64,000 bases of DNA from Agrobacterium vitis (GCF_014926405.1 NZ_JACXXJ020000001.1:123328-187327); one strand, 5' to 3'. Numbered from the stretch's first letter, positions 1-7,931 are shown. The notes: generated by a model from the sequence alone, not told the origin. Numbers and translations: made by a program.

Positions 1-279
1 CGTAACCAATGTTCGTGGCCGAGCCTGCCGGCGGCCTGACGGCGGATCGACGTGAAGCGACCATATGAAAGCGCGCGCGTCTTCCAGCCAATGCCGCCAC
101 CGTTCATCGGTGAAGCAGCTGCCATCCGGCTGAGCGAAGGCCCAGTCAATGAGAAACTGATAGGATCGCAGGTCAGCACGCGCCTTGTCGAAATGCCATT
201 GAGGATCGCTCCAGAACGACCGCGACGATATGGGCCGAAGGACGTGTGAATGGGAAATCTGCTGGGCTTGTGCCGACAT
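1..279 (-). CDS. Third protein of a tyrosine-recombinase gene set (partial)
   Basis: A leftward frame starts with ATG at 279-277 and stays open to the window edge, so only about the first 92 residues are visible (MSAQAQQISHSHVL...). Its start lies two bases past the stop codon of the recombinase gene at 282, as expected in a tightly coupled recombinase operon. The visible part (FWSDPQWHFDKARADLRSY..., then ...WSLHVDPPSGRR) has no catalytic motif, but it resembles the N-terminal arm of large integrase-like proteins found third in such trios. In Tn554 the third protein is a small accessory protein, TnpC; in RIT elements it is a third recombinase. The truncation prevents a choice. The gene should act with the next two genes in moving the element. 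Confidence 0.55.
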   Translation of the reverse strand, partial: MSAQAQQISHSHVLRPISSRSFWSDPQWHFDKARADLRSYQFLIDWAFAQPDGSCFTDERWRHWLEDARAFIWSLHVDPPSGRRQARPRTLVT

Positions 280-281
280 GA

Positions 282-2114
282 TCACTCCAGTTCCGGCAGG
301 GCCGGCATATTGGCGGCGAGTTTGCGTGCGGCCTCGTGCATCTCCGATGGAAAGTCAGGAAGGATATCTTGAGTGAGGATCTTCCATGATGGCGCATAGA
401 GCAGGCTCCAGCGCCGTGGATCTAGCCGGATGCGGGCCTGCTCGAGGCGGTCTTTGGCTGCGAGAATACGTGCCAGATGCTCTGGGTCGATTGGAATGAC
501 CAGGCCCGGGCAGGCAAGGCATCCGCCGAAATGCGGGCACAGGCGCTCGCCGCCTTCCCGGCCGGAAACGACCGGGGCTAAACAATCGTGACCGAAGAGA
601 ACAGTGGCACGGGTCTCGCCGGAGGCTGGCGCCGGCTCGCCTCCGGCTGGCCCGCGCACCCAGGCGATCATCGTCTCTTGCAGGCGAGCGATCGTCTGGC
701 GCTGGAACCGTGTCGTCTCCTCGCCCTTGAGATAGCTCTCGGTTGTTGCAACGCTGGCGTGGTTCAGAAGAGATTGTGCGACGAGAACATCGCCGCCAGA
801 GGCACGGTAGTGCTCGGTGGCGACCGTTCCTCGAAACAGAGCCGGAGCAAAATTGGTGATCGCCTCGCGTGGTCTATCTGGATGTGCCGCATTCCATTCT
901 TCGATCCGGCAGTTCGCGCGTTTTGTGAATCTGAGGATAGCGCGCCTGAGGACGGAATGCTCGATGGTCCCTGTGCGGCTGCGAAGGGAGCCGCGAGCGT
1001 GCTCCCTGAATATGCTGCGCGTCAGGAAGAGTTTATCCTGCTCTGCCGACGGCGCCGTGGCGGTGATTGGTGCAGTCATGGCCAGCATCATCTCGATCAG
1101 ATTCGGCGCAGCGTAGCGCCGACGCCGGTCGAAGGTGCGCCGCTGCGCCTTCTGGAGTCGAGAGCCGGTACGGGCCTTGGTCCAGTCGATAATGACACGG
1201 TGCTCATCGAGGGGGTGAGGAACGAGGCAATCCCGGCGAATATGACGCAGTGCTTCCGGGTTGGCGGCGGTCTGAATGGCAATTGCCAGAAAGAACGGAA
1301 CGAGCGTGTCGGTGGTGATGTGGAAATATTGGGTCATGGTACGGGAGCCACCCCAATACTTCACCAATGTGCTGGACTTGATGCCGTGCTCCTCCAAAGC
1401 AGCGACATCCGGCATCATGCCGTCGTCAATCCTGGCAATGCGCCATATCCATCGGTCGAGCCCCTGACCGCGTAGCGTCTTCGGCGGGAGCTCTGGACGG
1501 CGGATGACATCCTGCCCATGCTGAAACCGCGTCCATGCTTCGTCGATCTCCTCATAACAAGCACGAAGGATCGCCTTGATATGGTCGGCAGAGAGCCTGC
1601 GTCGTGGTTGTTGACTGGTCCGGCGACCTGGAAACGCGTTCCATGGAATGTCGAGACTGACGGGAAGCACACCTGGTCGATTGCGCCGGCACCATAACAG
1701 CAAGGGACGCAGCAGATCGAAGGCAATGGCATGTGCGCCACGCGCCGCTCGCGAGGCACCCTCCTTGCGGAGCCAGAGCACGTACCGGCCGATCGCTGCG
1801 GTATTGACGTCGCCGGCTTGCCTGATCATGCCATCGTCGGCGACGAAGCGGGCGAAACGGCGGACTGCTCCCCAAGCCGTGCGACGCGTTGCCAGCCTCT
1901 GACCGGCACAATGCTCGCGAAATGCGTCGATGAGAAGGTCGCGCAGATCGACCGGCAGGCTGATGAGTTGATCGAGGTCGAAGCGTTGCTCGGGCTTGCC
2001 CCACGCATCCACGAAAATGATCGTGTTCGTCGATAGCCGGGAAATCGTGATCTCCGGTCGCGCGGCGGAAACCGCAAACCGGCGATCGATCGGGCTTCCT
2101 CTACGGACGGCCAT
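282..2114 (-). CDS. Tyrosine recombinase, TnpB-like (second of the set)
   Basis: Site-specific recombinase of the phage-integrase superfamily, 610 residues from the preferred ATG at 2114. This start overlaps the upstream recombinase by 14 bases; an ATG at 2237 would add 41 residues entirely inside that gene. Visible catalytic elements are the first arginine around R290 (PEALRHIR), the LLNHAS box with H452 and the nucleophile Y461 in TTESYL. The HxxR box is poor: the sequence there reads ALFRGTVA. The C-terminus after residue 505 has four cysteines (about C511, C526, C532, C535), a possible zinc-binding extension. Length and tail resemble TnpB of Tn554 (about 630 residues). It probably works with the neighbouring recombinases on strand exchange at the element ends. 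Confidence 0.82.
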   Translation of the reverse strand: MAVRRGSPIDRRFAVSAARPEITISRLSTNTIIFVDAWGKPEQRFDLDQLISLPVDLRDLLIDAFREHCAGQRLATRRTAWGAVRRFARFVADDGMIRQAGDVNTAAIGRYVLWLRKEGASRAARGAHAIAFDLLRPLLLWCRRNRPGVLPVSLDIPWNAFPGRRTSQQPRRRLSADHIKAILRACYEEIDEAWTRFQHGQDVIRRPELPPKTLRGQGLDRWIWRIARIDDGMMPDVAALEEHGIKSSTLVKYWGGSRTMTQYFHITTDTLVPFFLAIAIQTAANPEALRHIRRDCLVPHPLDEHRVIIDWTKARTGSRLQKAQRRTFDRRRRYAAPNLIEMMLAMTAPITATAPSAEQDKLFLTRSIFREHARGSLRSRTGTIEHSVLRRAILRFTKRANCRIEEWNAAHPDRPREAITNFAPALFRGTVATEHYRASGGDVLVAQSLLNHASVATTESYLKGEETTRFQRQTIARLQETMIAWVRGPAGGEPAPASGETRATVLFGHDCLAPVVSGREGGERLCPHFGGCLACPGLVIPIDPEHLARILAAKDRLEQARIRLDPRRWSLLYAPSWKILTQDILPDFPSEMHEAARKLAANMPALPELE

Positions 2115-3276
2115 CGGGCACCAACTCACCGTAGAGGTAGGCAAGGCTCTCAGCGAGTGCATCGGCGTTGAGTTCCACGCAGCGCAGGTAGATAGCTGTC
2201 GACTGGATCGACGCATGGCCGAGCAAGACTTGCACAATCTTCAGCGGATTGAGATCCGGCTTCGTCACCGCCTGCTTTTGCAGGCGCACCAGCATGGTCA
2301 TCGCAAAGGTATGGCGCAGCCAATGGCCAGATCCTGTCAGCCCCGCCGCCTCAAAGGCGGCCCCGAACGCGGCTGAAAACCTCGCTCTTGAAACCGGATC
2401 ACCGTTGCTGTTGAGGAAAAGCGCCGTTGGCGCACGGTACCCGGGTTCGGATCTCCGCCGCTTCACCAGCACCGCGCGTTGCTCCCCCGCATACCAGTGG
2501 GTCCGGTCGATCAATCGCAGCGGCAGATAGACGGTTCGCGGCCGATCACCCTTTGTGACAGCCAGCGGCACCCCGATGAGTGGGTTCTCATCTATATCGA
2601 GATGAGCGATGCTCGGCACCTGATGAAGCTGCAAGCCGCATAGCTCCTTGCGGCGCATGCCGGTTGCCAAAGCCCACTCGGCGATCAAATCATAAGGTGA
2701 GGCAAGATGCCGGAACAAGCATTGGAGCTGATCGATCCGGAGCGGTCGAGGCAGCCGCTCAACCTCCGAAATCGTCAAAATGTTTGCCATCACAGTTGGC
2801 GGCCGGTGATCCAGATGCGCCAGCATGCCCTGCCGGTGTCCCGACCGGAGCGACACCTCGACATAATCAAAAGGTATGGCATCGATCAGACCCCGCCGAT
2901 GCGCCCATGAATAAAAGCGACAAATCGTCCGGACACGATCATTCACCGTGGAGCGCACATAGGGTCGCCCGGTATGAGGGCTGGGTGCCGACAGCATCCG
3001 ATTGCGGTAGGCGGCGATGGTTCCTTCGTCCGCGAAGCGCCATTCCAGCCCGCTCTGCTCCAGGCTGTCGAACCAATCATGCAGGTGCTCGCTATACGTC
3101 CGCAGCGTCTCAAGCGCGTGAGAGCGGCCGGGGATAGTGGCGAGTTCGAGCAAATAACTGAAGGCCGGTTCCACAATCGACATCTGCGCGTCGAGCAAAA
3201 TCGGAAATCCGGCCGGAATCCCGTCAACACCAGGCACCGCCCGTACAATCGAAACCATCCCGCTCTCCGGAAGCAA
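2101..3276 (-). CDS. Tyrosine recombinase, TnpA-like (first of the set)
   Basis: Site-specific recombinase of 391 residues. All hallmark residues are visible: R208 in GMRRKE, H318 and R321 in HWLRHTFA, H354 in LLGHAS and nucleophile Y363 in AIYLRC. The N-terminal part (about 35-150) is a SAM-like core-binding domain. It is the first gene of the leftward recombinase operon and is followed by the second recombinase with a 14-base overlap. Its start lies about 300 bases from the presumed element end at 3580-3605, as in Tn554, where tnpA is next to one terminus. Length matches Tn554 TnpA (361 residues). No cargo gene is seen between this gene and the terminus. Tn554-like versus RIT-like classification is open. 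Confidence 0.85.
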   Translation of the reverse strand: MLPESGMVSIVRAVPGVDGIPAGFPILLDAQMSIVEPAFSYLLELATIPGRSHALETLRTYSEHLHDWFDSLEQSGLEWRFADEGTIAAYRNRMLSAPSPHTGRPYVRSTVNDRVRTICRFYSWAHRRGLIDAIPFDYVEVSLRSGHRQGMLAHLDHRPPTVMANILTISEVERLPRPLRIDQLQCLFRHLASPYDLIAEWALATGMRRKELCGLQLHQVPSIAHLDIDENPLIGVPLAVTKGDRPRTVYLPLRLIDRTHWYAGEQRAVLVKRRRSEPGYRAPTALFLNSNGDPVSRARFSAAFGAAFEAAGLTGSGHWLRHTFAMTMLVRLQKQAVTKPDLNPLKIVQVLLGHASIQSTAIYLRCVELNADALAESLAYLYGELVPDGRP

Positions 3277-3579
3277 GGCACCCGGAGGCGCAAAAGGACA
3301 TCGACATCGCCCACGACTCTATGCCTTCGACGAAACGGACAGATGACAACGCTGAAGAAAGAATAAGCGGAGCGCCTTCGGCGCGAGTCTTCCTTTGGAC
3401 GCGAGGGGTTCCCCTCGCGCTCTCCCGTTCGCCACGTGGCAGGGGTGCAGGACAATACCTGCACCCCATGGACAAGCTTGAGGTGTCGCCGCCGCCTCAA
3501 GCGTTGTCCTCGCTGCGCTGCGGGAACGCTTGACCCGGACGTCTGTGTGCCAAGACCCCAAACAATGGCGCTAAAGGAC
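3277..3579. repeat. Palindrome-rich terminal segment of the recombinase element
   Basis: This 303-base segment between tnpA-like and the presumed terminus has no convincing gene. It is packed with inverted repeats: GCGCC-TTC-GGCGC (3372-3384), GCGAGGGG-TT-CCCCTCGC (3401-3418), the palindrome GCCACGTGGC (3431-3440) and GGGGTGCAGG-ACAATA-CCTGCACCCC (3442-3467). These could be recombinase arm-binding sites, promoter-shielding hairpins, or protection against read-through. No T-run follows any of them, so ordinary terminators are unlikely. The leftward promoter of the recombinase operon must also lie here. Confidence 0.5.
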
Positions 3580-3605
3580 ACTTCTTAGGGCATGACCTAA
3601 GGAGT
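3580..3605. other. Candidate recombinase core (attachment) site at element junction
   Basis: Arms ACTTCTTAGG (3580-3589) and CCTAAGGAGT (3596-3605) form a 10-base inverted repeat with one mismatch around a 6-base spacer GCATGA. This is the standard architecture of a tyrosine-recombinase core site. The right arm lies inside the start of a DUF736 reading frame whose homology stops exactly here, so this is the probable element/target junction. The other junction is outside the window to the left. Confidence 0.55.
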
Positions 3606-3642
3606 TGTTGCCGTTGGTGGTGAATTCGCCGATGACTGCCAT
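3596..3642 (-). pseudogene. DUF736 gene, 5' fragment cut by insertion
   Basis: A leftward ATG at 3642 begins MAVIGEFTTNGNN, the characteristic first residues of DUF736 proteins (about 100 residues, common on alphaproteobacterial plasmids next to ArdC and ParB-like genes). After about 13 codons the family similarity ends at the dyad at 3580-3605, and the frame runs on for ten unrelated residues to a stop at 3571. The rest of the gene should lie beyond the other end of the recombinase element, outside this window. Start choice is supported by AAGGAA eight bases upstream. Confidence 0.65.
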
Positions 3643-4310
3643 TGTCGTGTTCCTTTTCCGGTTTGCTCGGGCCGCGCCCATCGCGTCCTCGATGACGGTG
3701 TTAAGACCGACGGCGATCGACGCCGCACCGCTGGCGGTCGGAACGAAGTGGAGGACGGCCGGGAGCGGCTTTCTTGGCCCGCGAGGAATGCGAACCTGTT
3801 CGCAGGGGAAGAAAGTTGCGTATGGCCGTTGCGGCCAAGGCGATCGAGACGAAGGCGTCCTTCGGTCACACCAGATCAATCGAGGTCTGCGTGGGTGTGG
3901 CCTGTCCGAACCGGATCGACCACGACATGCCGCGAGACCAATCGTTGAACTCACAACCAGCACGCCGCTGGCTCAATCGTTTTCGGCACCATGCTCACAC
4001 CACGTCACGGCTGCGGACCTGCAGTTCCCTTCGACGCCATCGCCGATGGGTGAGTCTGCATTACCGACCGTTCGACAGCAGAGCCATCTTCGACTGGATG
4101 GTGTCTCCTCCCAACCGGCAAGGGCCTCGGCTATGCTGCAATCCCCCTTGCCCTCAGCGCCCCACACCGCAACGGCTGGTCGGCATGGAACGTGTCCCCG
4201 CTTCAGGAACTGACTGGGCCGGCGTCTTTCACGGCAGAGTTCCACCATATGGTGGTGCCTCTTCCGCTCCAAATGGAGCGGATCCGTCACCGCAGCGCCA
4301 GAACTCTGCC
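3643..4310 (-). promoter_or_regulatory. Long noncoding leader of the interrupted DUF736 gene
   Basis: No gene is supported in these 668 bases. Close to the DUF736 start, the leader carries the 15-mer GCGATGGGCGCGGCC, which is identical in the ardC leader. It also has a block similar to the ardC leader over about 40 bases near 3722-3762 and a start-proximal stretch, CAAACCGGAAAAGGAA, shared with the leader at 7089. Near the left-gene stop there are two dyads, CACCATATGGTG (4243-4254) and CCGCTCC-AAAT-GGAGCGG (4264-4281). These lie just downstream of the PP-loop gene and may end its transcript, although no T-run follows. Confidence 0.4.
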
Positions 4311-5249
4311 CTAGACGCCACACATGCCTTCGCATTCGATTGGCCAGAGATCGAGTTGGCCATGATCGGCGGCCGTCGACAGGTCGGCTTCGTCAAGAGG
4401 AACACATGAGCGATGAAGATAAACTTCGCCACGGATGCGTCGAATGCCGGTCCGCAGTGCTCGATCGACTATCACCGCCTCTGCCCAGGCTTCCGGATCA
4501 TGATCACGCATGTGGCGCCAGCGTCCATTATCGTGAAACGGGCATCCGATGCAGGCCGATTTCGGGGGCGTCGGATAACCATGACGGCGCAACCAGGCCA
4601 GGCAATCGCGCCTGCTCATGCGCTGTTCGATCAACGGCCAGCGATTGATCTGCCAGTCCTCGAATGAGGGTTTGATCCGGCTGGCCTCGTCTGTCGAAAT
4701 ACCAATCCACTGCTCGGCGACCGCATGATCAGGTGATCGCTTGCGCGTGAGGCCCAACAATTCCCGGACCTTCCTCCGGATCGGCACGATCTTGTAATCC
4801 GCAGTGCAGGCCCTGCGCATCATGCCGATCGATACGGTCTCGCGCGATGTCGCGCGGGAACCGATCTGGACGAGTTCGCCGTCATCGTCCTCATCGAGAA
4901 CCGGTCGTGCGCTCCCGGCTGGCGCCACGGTTTTCGCAAAAGCCGGAATCGAAGCCCACCGTTTGCCGGCGGCGGCGTCCATGAGATTGTCGCGAATATT
5001 GCCGGCCGAGACGACATGGACCGGGAACGGAAGGACATTCGGCGACATCAACCATTCAAGATGATCGTAGACGGCTTTTGGCTCCCAACCAGTATCGGCG
5101 AAGATCGCGCAATCGGGCATCGGCCCGATCTCACCATGCGCTGCCATCAACGCCATGGTGGTGGACTGGACGCCGGCGCCGAGCGAAAGCGCCCGCAGCC
5201 GGATCGGGGAGGACGCGCCGTCCCCGGTAAAGTTCGGAACCAGTAGCAT
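4311..5249 (-). CDS. PP-loop / PAPS-reductase-family protein
   Basis: A 312-residue protein of the N-type ATP pyrophosphatase (PP-loop) superfamily, usually annotated as phosphoadenosine-phosphosulfate reductase-like. The PP-loop SLGAGVQS is at about residues 22-29. A cysteine-rich patch near the C-terminus (ACIGCPFHDNGRW) resembles the metal-binding part of DndC/IscS-partner-like members. The enzyme probably activates a substrate by adenylation; the substrate is unknown. Plasmid members often sit beside ArdC, as here. The start at 5249 is preferred because ATG overlaps the ardC stop as TGATG, which implies translational coupling. A longer frame to 5546 runs inside ardC and was not used. A nucleic-acid modification role in anti-restriction is possible but unproven. 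Confidence 0.7.
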   Translation of the reverse strand: MLLVPNFTGDGASSPIRLRALSLGAGVQSTTMALMAAHGEIGPMPDCAIFADTGWEPKAVYDHLEWLMSPNVLPFPVHVVSAGNIRDNLMDAAAGKRWASIPAFAKTVAPAGSARPVLDEDDDGELVQIGSRATSRETVSIGMMRRACTADYKIVPIRRKVRELLGLTRKRSPDHAVAEQWIGISTDEASRIKPSFEDWQINRWPLIEQRMSRRDCLAWLRRHGYPTPPKSACIGCPFHDNGRWRHMRDHDPEAWAEAVIVDRALRTGIRRIRGEVYLHRSCVPLDEADLSTAADHGQLDLWPIECEGMCGV

Positions 5250-6175
5250 CAGGCCGCCTCCTGTCCGGAAGCTGCCTGCGGCTGAAGGTCGTGCAGATAG
5301 GCGACAGCGCGCTGCGCATGCGCCGCCGCATTGAAGATCGCCCGCTTGTCGGATCCGAGGATTTCGGCCCAACTCTGGATATAGGCGGCATGATCCGGCC
5401 GAGGCTCCAGCTCCGGCACGATACCCAGATCGGCGCAGATCATCGCTGCCCCAAGCTCCACCAGCATCTCTTCGAACGCCCTTTCGCGGCGATCCTTGTG
5501 GTAGCGGCTCAGGTCCCTGTTTAGTCGGGCGGGACCGCCCGCCCAATGCAAGGTTTCGTGCGCTCTCGTCGCAACGAAAGAGGCCATGTCCCGGAATTGT
5601 TCGGGCCGCGGCAGCTGGATGTGGTCGGAGGCAGGAGAATAATAGGCCTTGTCGCCGCCGTAACGGACGACAGCGCCCGTGTTATCGAAGAAGCGATCGG
5701 CATGCTCGATACGCTCGAGCGGTTTCGCGATCGGTTCGGGGCGACTGTAATAATGATCTGCAAGGCCATCGATTTGATCACAATTGAAAACTGTATAGGC
5801 CTTCAGGAAGGGAATATCGCGCTCGACCTCTCCGCCGCGCGCATCGGGTTCGGTTTTGGTGAAGCGGCTGGCATAGACGACGGTCGCGCCGCTTTCGCCC
5901 TTGCGCACGTGAGCGCCGAGTTCGTTTGCCTGGCGCAGCGTCATCCATGTTGACGACATGAAACCACTGGCAACGCTCTCCGACCACAGAAGCAGAACAT
6001 TGAGGCCGGTGTAAGCTTGTCCGTTGTGACGAAGCGGCCGGCTCACCCGGCCCGATAGATTGGCCGCGCTCCACGGCTGCACCCATGGGCGTACGCCCTT
6101 TTCCAGATCGGCGACGATCCTGTCGGTGATGCGTGTATAGATATCGGTCCGCGTGTTTGCTGTTTTCCTGCTCAT
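5249..6175 (-). CDS. ardC: ArdC-like antirestriction protein (ssDNA-binding plus zincin)
   Basis: A protein of 308 residues with the N-terminal ArdC single-stranded-DNA-binding region (about residues 5-130, including YTRITDRIVADLEKG and PWVQPW) and a C-terminal zinc-metallopeptidase domain with HETLH at about 206-210. ArdC proteins protect incoming plasmid DNA from type I restriction during conjugation. ATG at 6175 is chosen over a TTG at 6181 because GGAGG (6187-6183 on this strand) sits eight bases upstream. That Shine-Dalgarno can pair with CCTCC at 6198-6194, inside a six-codon upstream reading frame (6208-6191), so translation may be controlled. The gene overlaps the downstream PP-loop gene. 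Confidence 0.88.
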   Translation of the reverse strand: MSRKTANTRTDIYTRITDRIVADLEKGVRPWVQPWSAANLSGRVSRPLRHNGQAYTGLNVLLLWSESVASGFMSSTWMTLRQANELGAHVRKGESGATVVYASRFTKTEPDARGGEVERDIPFLKAYTVFNCDQIDGLADHYYSRPEPIAKPLERIEHADRFFDNTGAVVRYGGDKAYYSPASDHIQLPRPEQFRDMASFVATRAHETLHWAGGPARLNRDLSRYHKDRRERAFEEMLVELGAAMICADLGIVPELEPRPDHAAYIQSWAEILGSDKRAIFNAAAHAQRAVAYLHDLQPQAASGQEAA

Positions 6176-6412
6176 TTCCAAACCTCCGTTTCAGGAGGCC
6201 GCGCCCATCGCGGCCCCGTCGCGGAGGGCCGAAAGCAGGAGCGATCGGGGCGAAGGCGCACCGGAACGGCCGGAACGCCAGTGAAGGACGGCGCAGCCGT
6301 TGCGGCTTGCCGCCGGATCCTGCAGGACCGACGAACGGGACGGGGCAGCGATGTCGCCCCGCGTCTCTTCCTCTTTCCTCTGTATTCCCATTGAGCTTTA
6401 CTCCAACGGCGA
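6176..6412 (-). promoter_or_regulatory. Structured leader of ardC
   Basis: A GC-rich leader on the leftward strand. Features seen: the purine-rich box AATGGGAATACAGAGGAAAG (about 6393-6374), shared in form with leaders at 11.9, 20.0 and 22.15 kb; GGGGC/GCCCC arms at 6342-6360; GGCCGCG-CCCAT-CGCGGCC at 6197-6215; and CCTCC-GTTTCA-GGAGG at 6183-6198, which would hide the ardC ribosome-binding site. A micro-ORF (ATG at 6208, stop at 6191, encoding M-G-A-A-S) starts in the loop of one hairpin and ends in the other. Transcription probably starts near 6390, because a terminator for the upstream gene lies just before it. Confidence 0.45.
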
Positions 6413-6445
6413 CACAAAAAATGGCCGCCTCGGAGTGAGGCGGCC
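6413..6445 (-). terminator. Rho-independent terminator
   Basis: On the leftward strand GGCCGCCT-CACTCCG-AGGCGGCC (6445-6423) is a perfect 8-bp stem with a 7-base loop, followed by ATTTTTT. It lies 43 bases after the stop of the gene at 6489 and ends that transcript before the ardC leader begins. Confidence 0.8.
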
Positions 6446-6488
6446 TCGTCCCGACGAAGGCGGAGCTGGATGCTCCGCCGGAGACGTC

Positions 6489-7088
6489 TCAGCCGAGAGC
6501 GTCCATCTGTGCTGCGGCGGCCTTGCGGTCGAGCGCCTGGCCGGGGTTGTCGACCGGCCGATCGAATGGCTTCCACGCTTCGCCGACAATCTGTTCGTAG
6601 GCTGCGACGGCGCCTTCAGCTGCCAGGCGGAGCGCGTGGGCCTGAATACCCATGTCGGCTGCGAACTCGCGCTTGCGCTGGGCGGCGCTGTCGTAACCGA
6701 CCGGGCCATCGAGATCCTCGTCGCGAGCGTCCGACGCACCCTTGGCGGTCGCATCGCGTGCTTCGGTGACGGCCTTGCTGTAGAACTGGCCAGCGCCATG
6801 GGCCGATCCGACATAGGCGCCGACGATGCGCTGGAGATGGATCTGCATCGCCCGTTCGCCGAGGCCATCGGAGAGGCCAGTCGCGGTTTCGACGATAAGG
6901 CGCTCGTGCATGTCGCGGATGCCGTCGCTGTCGAGGATGGCTGTTCCGAAGCTTTCGGCGATCCGGAGCGCCTGCGCTTCGTCGGGGCATGTCAGACGGA
7001 CCATTTCGAGGGTGGCGCCCTTGCGGAGCTGCACGATACGAGCGGCAGGGCGAGAAGCTTGACGGGAAGAGTTTGCGGGCTTTGCCAT
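6489..7088 (-). CDS. Conserved plasmid hypothetical protein
   Basis: A protein of 199 residues, not recognised as a named family. It is mainly helical and soluble, with no membrane segment. The N-terminus is basic (KPANSSRQASRPAARIVQLRKG) and the rest is rich in Ala, Asp and Glu. It is a single-gene transcript: its own leader lies upstream (7089 onwards) and a strong terminator lies 43 bases downstream. ATG at 7088 follows AAAGGAA by seven bases. It belongs to the same leftward backbone block as ardC and the ParB-like gene, which suggests a role in plasmid establishment or transfer, but nothing in the sequence defines it. Confidence 0.65.
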   Translation of the reverse strand: MAKPANSSRQASRPAARIVQLRKGATLEMVRLTCPDEAQALRIAESFGTAILDSDGIRDMHERLIVETATGLSDGLGERAMQIHLQRIVGAYVGSAHGAGQFYSKAVTEARDATAKGASDARDEDLDGPVGYDSAAQRKREFAADMGIQAHALRLAAEGAVAAYEQIVGEAWKPFDRPVDNPGQALDRKAAAAQMDALG

Positions 7089-7371
7089 CGTGGTTTCCTT
7101 TTCGGTTTGCCCGAAGCGTTCGGCCCCTTGGCCGTTCTGTCCTTCGGTGCGGTCGAAAAGAACCGGCGCAAGCCGGGCGGTTCAGGGTCCGGGCAGGCCT
7201 GATCGAGCGAAGCAGGTGGGCGGGCAAGCGGAACCCACGGTTCTGCGAAGCCCGCGTGCCTGTTTTGTCGAGAGCGGCATGACCGGCCGCCCTGCGGCGC
7301 GACAGCGGCCTTGAACCGGACGGGCGCTGGTTCAGACCGCCACGAAACCGAAGGACAGAACGGCAAAGGGG
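7089..7371. repeat. Inverted pair of leader copies
   Basis: The leader of the 6489 gene contains CCCCTTGGCCGTTCTGTCCTTCGGT-like sequence at 7124-7148. The reverse complement recurs at 7347-7371 with 24 of 25 bases matching. Similarity continues inward on both copies for about 30 more bases (GCGGTC, GAACC and GCGC segments, with gaps). One copy points left towards the 6489 gene. The other points right and leads, after GCCGAAAAGGA, to an ATG at 7403 that opens a frame of only 16 codons. The arrangement looks like a duplicated leader whose own gene was lost. Confidence 0.6.
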
Positions 7372-7606
7372 CTGATCCCGGATGCCGAAGCCGAAAAGGA
7401 CGTCATGCAAAATGCGCGCCAGGCCCGCACCTGCAAGCTGGTCCTTCCCTGCTGACGCCACGGCTAACTCCGCGTCGTCAGAATGGATCGCCGATATGCC
7501 CGATGTGCCTGTCAGAACACCCTGATTTGCTTGCGCCGCCTTTCCACGATAGACGCGCATCTGGCGTTACGACCGACCAACAGTATTCGCGAAAGGAACA
7601 CCGCAG
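7372..7606. other. Intergenic region upstream of the PhnA-domain gene
   Basis: No supported gene in these bases. The rightward leader remnant leads to a 16-codon frame at 7403-7453 that ends in a stop. The remainder should hold the rightward promoter of the gene at 7607, but no clear -35/-10 pair was identified. Confidence 0.4.
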
Positions 7607-7912
7607 ATGAGCGATCATAGCGGCGACGATTATGTCTATGACGAAGCAACCGGAGAATGGCGTCCGGCATCCGAGATTTCCGCCGAAAAAGCAAAAGCCG
7701 CAGAAGTGCGCGACGCCTCCGGCAACGTGCTGGCCGATGGCGACTCCGTCGTGCTGATCAAGGACCTGAAGGTCAAAGGCGCCGGCCAGACCTTGAAGCA
7801 GGGCACGGTCATCCACTCGATCCGGCTGACAGACGATCCGGAAGAAATTGACTGCCGGCATGACGCAATCAAAGGCCTGGTCCTGCGCACCGAGTTCGTG
7901 CGCAAGCGTTGA
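7607..7912 (+). CDS. PhnA-domain protein (YjdM-like, C-terminal domain only)
   Basis: A 101-residue protein with the PhnA/YjdM C-terminal domain from about residue 32 on (VRDASGNVLADGDSVVLIKDL ... LTDDPEEIDC ... GLVLRTEFVRK). The zinc-ribbon present at the N-terminus of longer family members is missing, and residues 1-30 are acidic and family-unlike. Despite the name, the family's biochemical role is not settled; it was linked to phosphonate use in E. coli through position only. AAAGGAACACC lies just upstream of the ATG. It is the only rightward gene between the recombinase element and 13 kb and faces the leftward operon ending at 7932, so it may be an insert in the backbone block. Confidence 0.8.
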   Translation: MSDHSGDDYVYDEATGEWRPASEISAEKAKAAEVRDASGNVLADGDSVVLIKDLKVKGAGQTLKQGTVIHSIRLTDDPEEIDCRHDAIKGLVLRTEFVRKR

Positions 7913-7931
7913 TCAGGGCTGTGCCGATTGC

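Noticed and set aside
588-1475. 295-residue rightward frame opposite the second recombinase
   Set aside because: Composition and lack of motifs suggest a shadow of the recombinase gene.
3774-4409. 211-residue rightward frame in the DUF736 leader
   Set aside because: No family similarity, Arg/Ser-rich composition, and overlap with the stop of the PP-loop gene; more likely noncoding GC-rich DNA.
6300-7202. 300-residue rightward frame opposite the 199-residue gene
   Set aside because: It would run through the terminator at 6413-6445 and the leader; the leftward gene has better start context and a terminator of its own.
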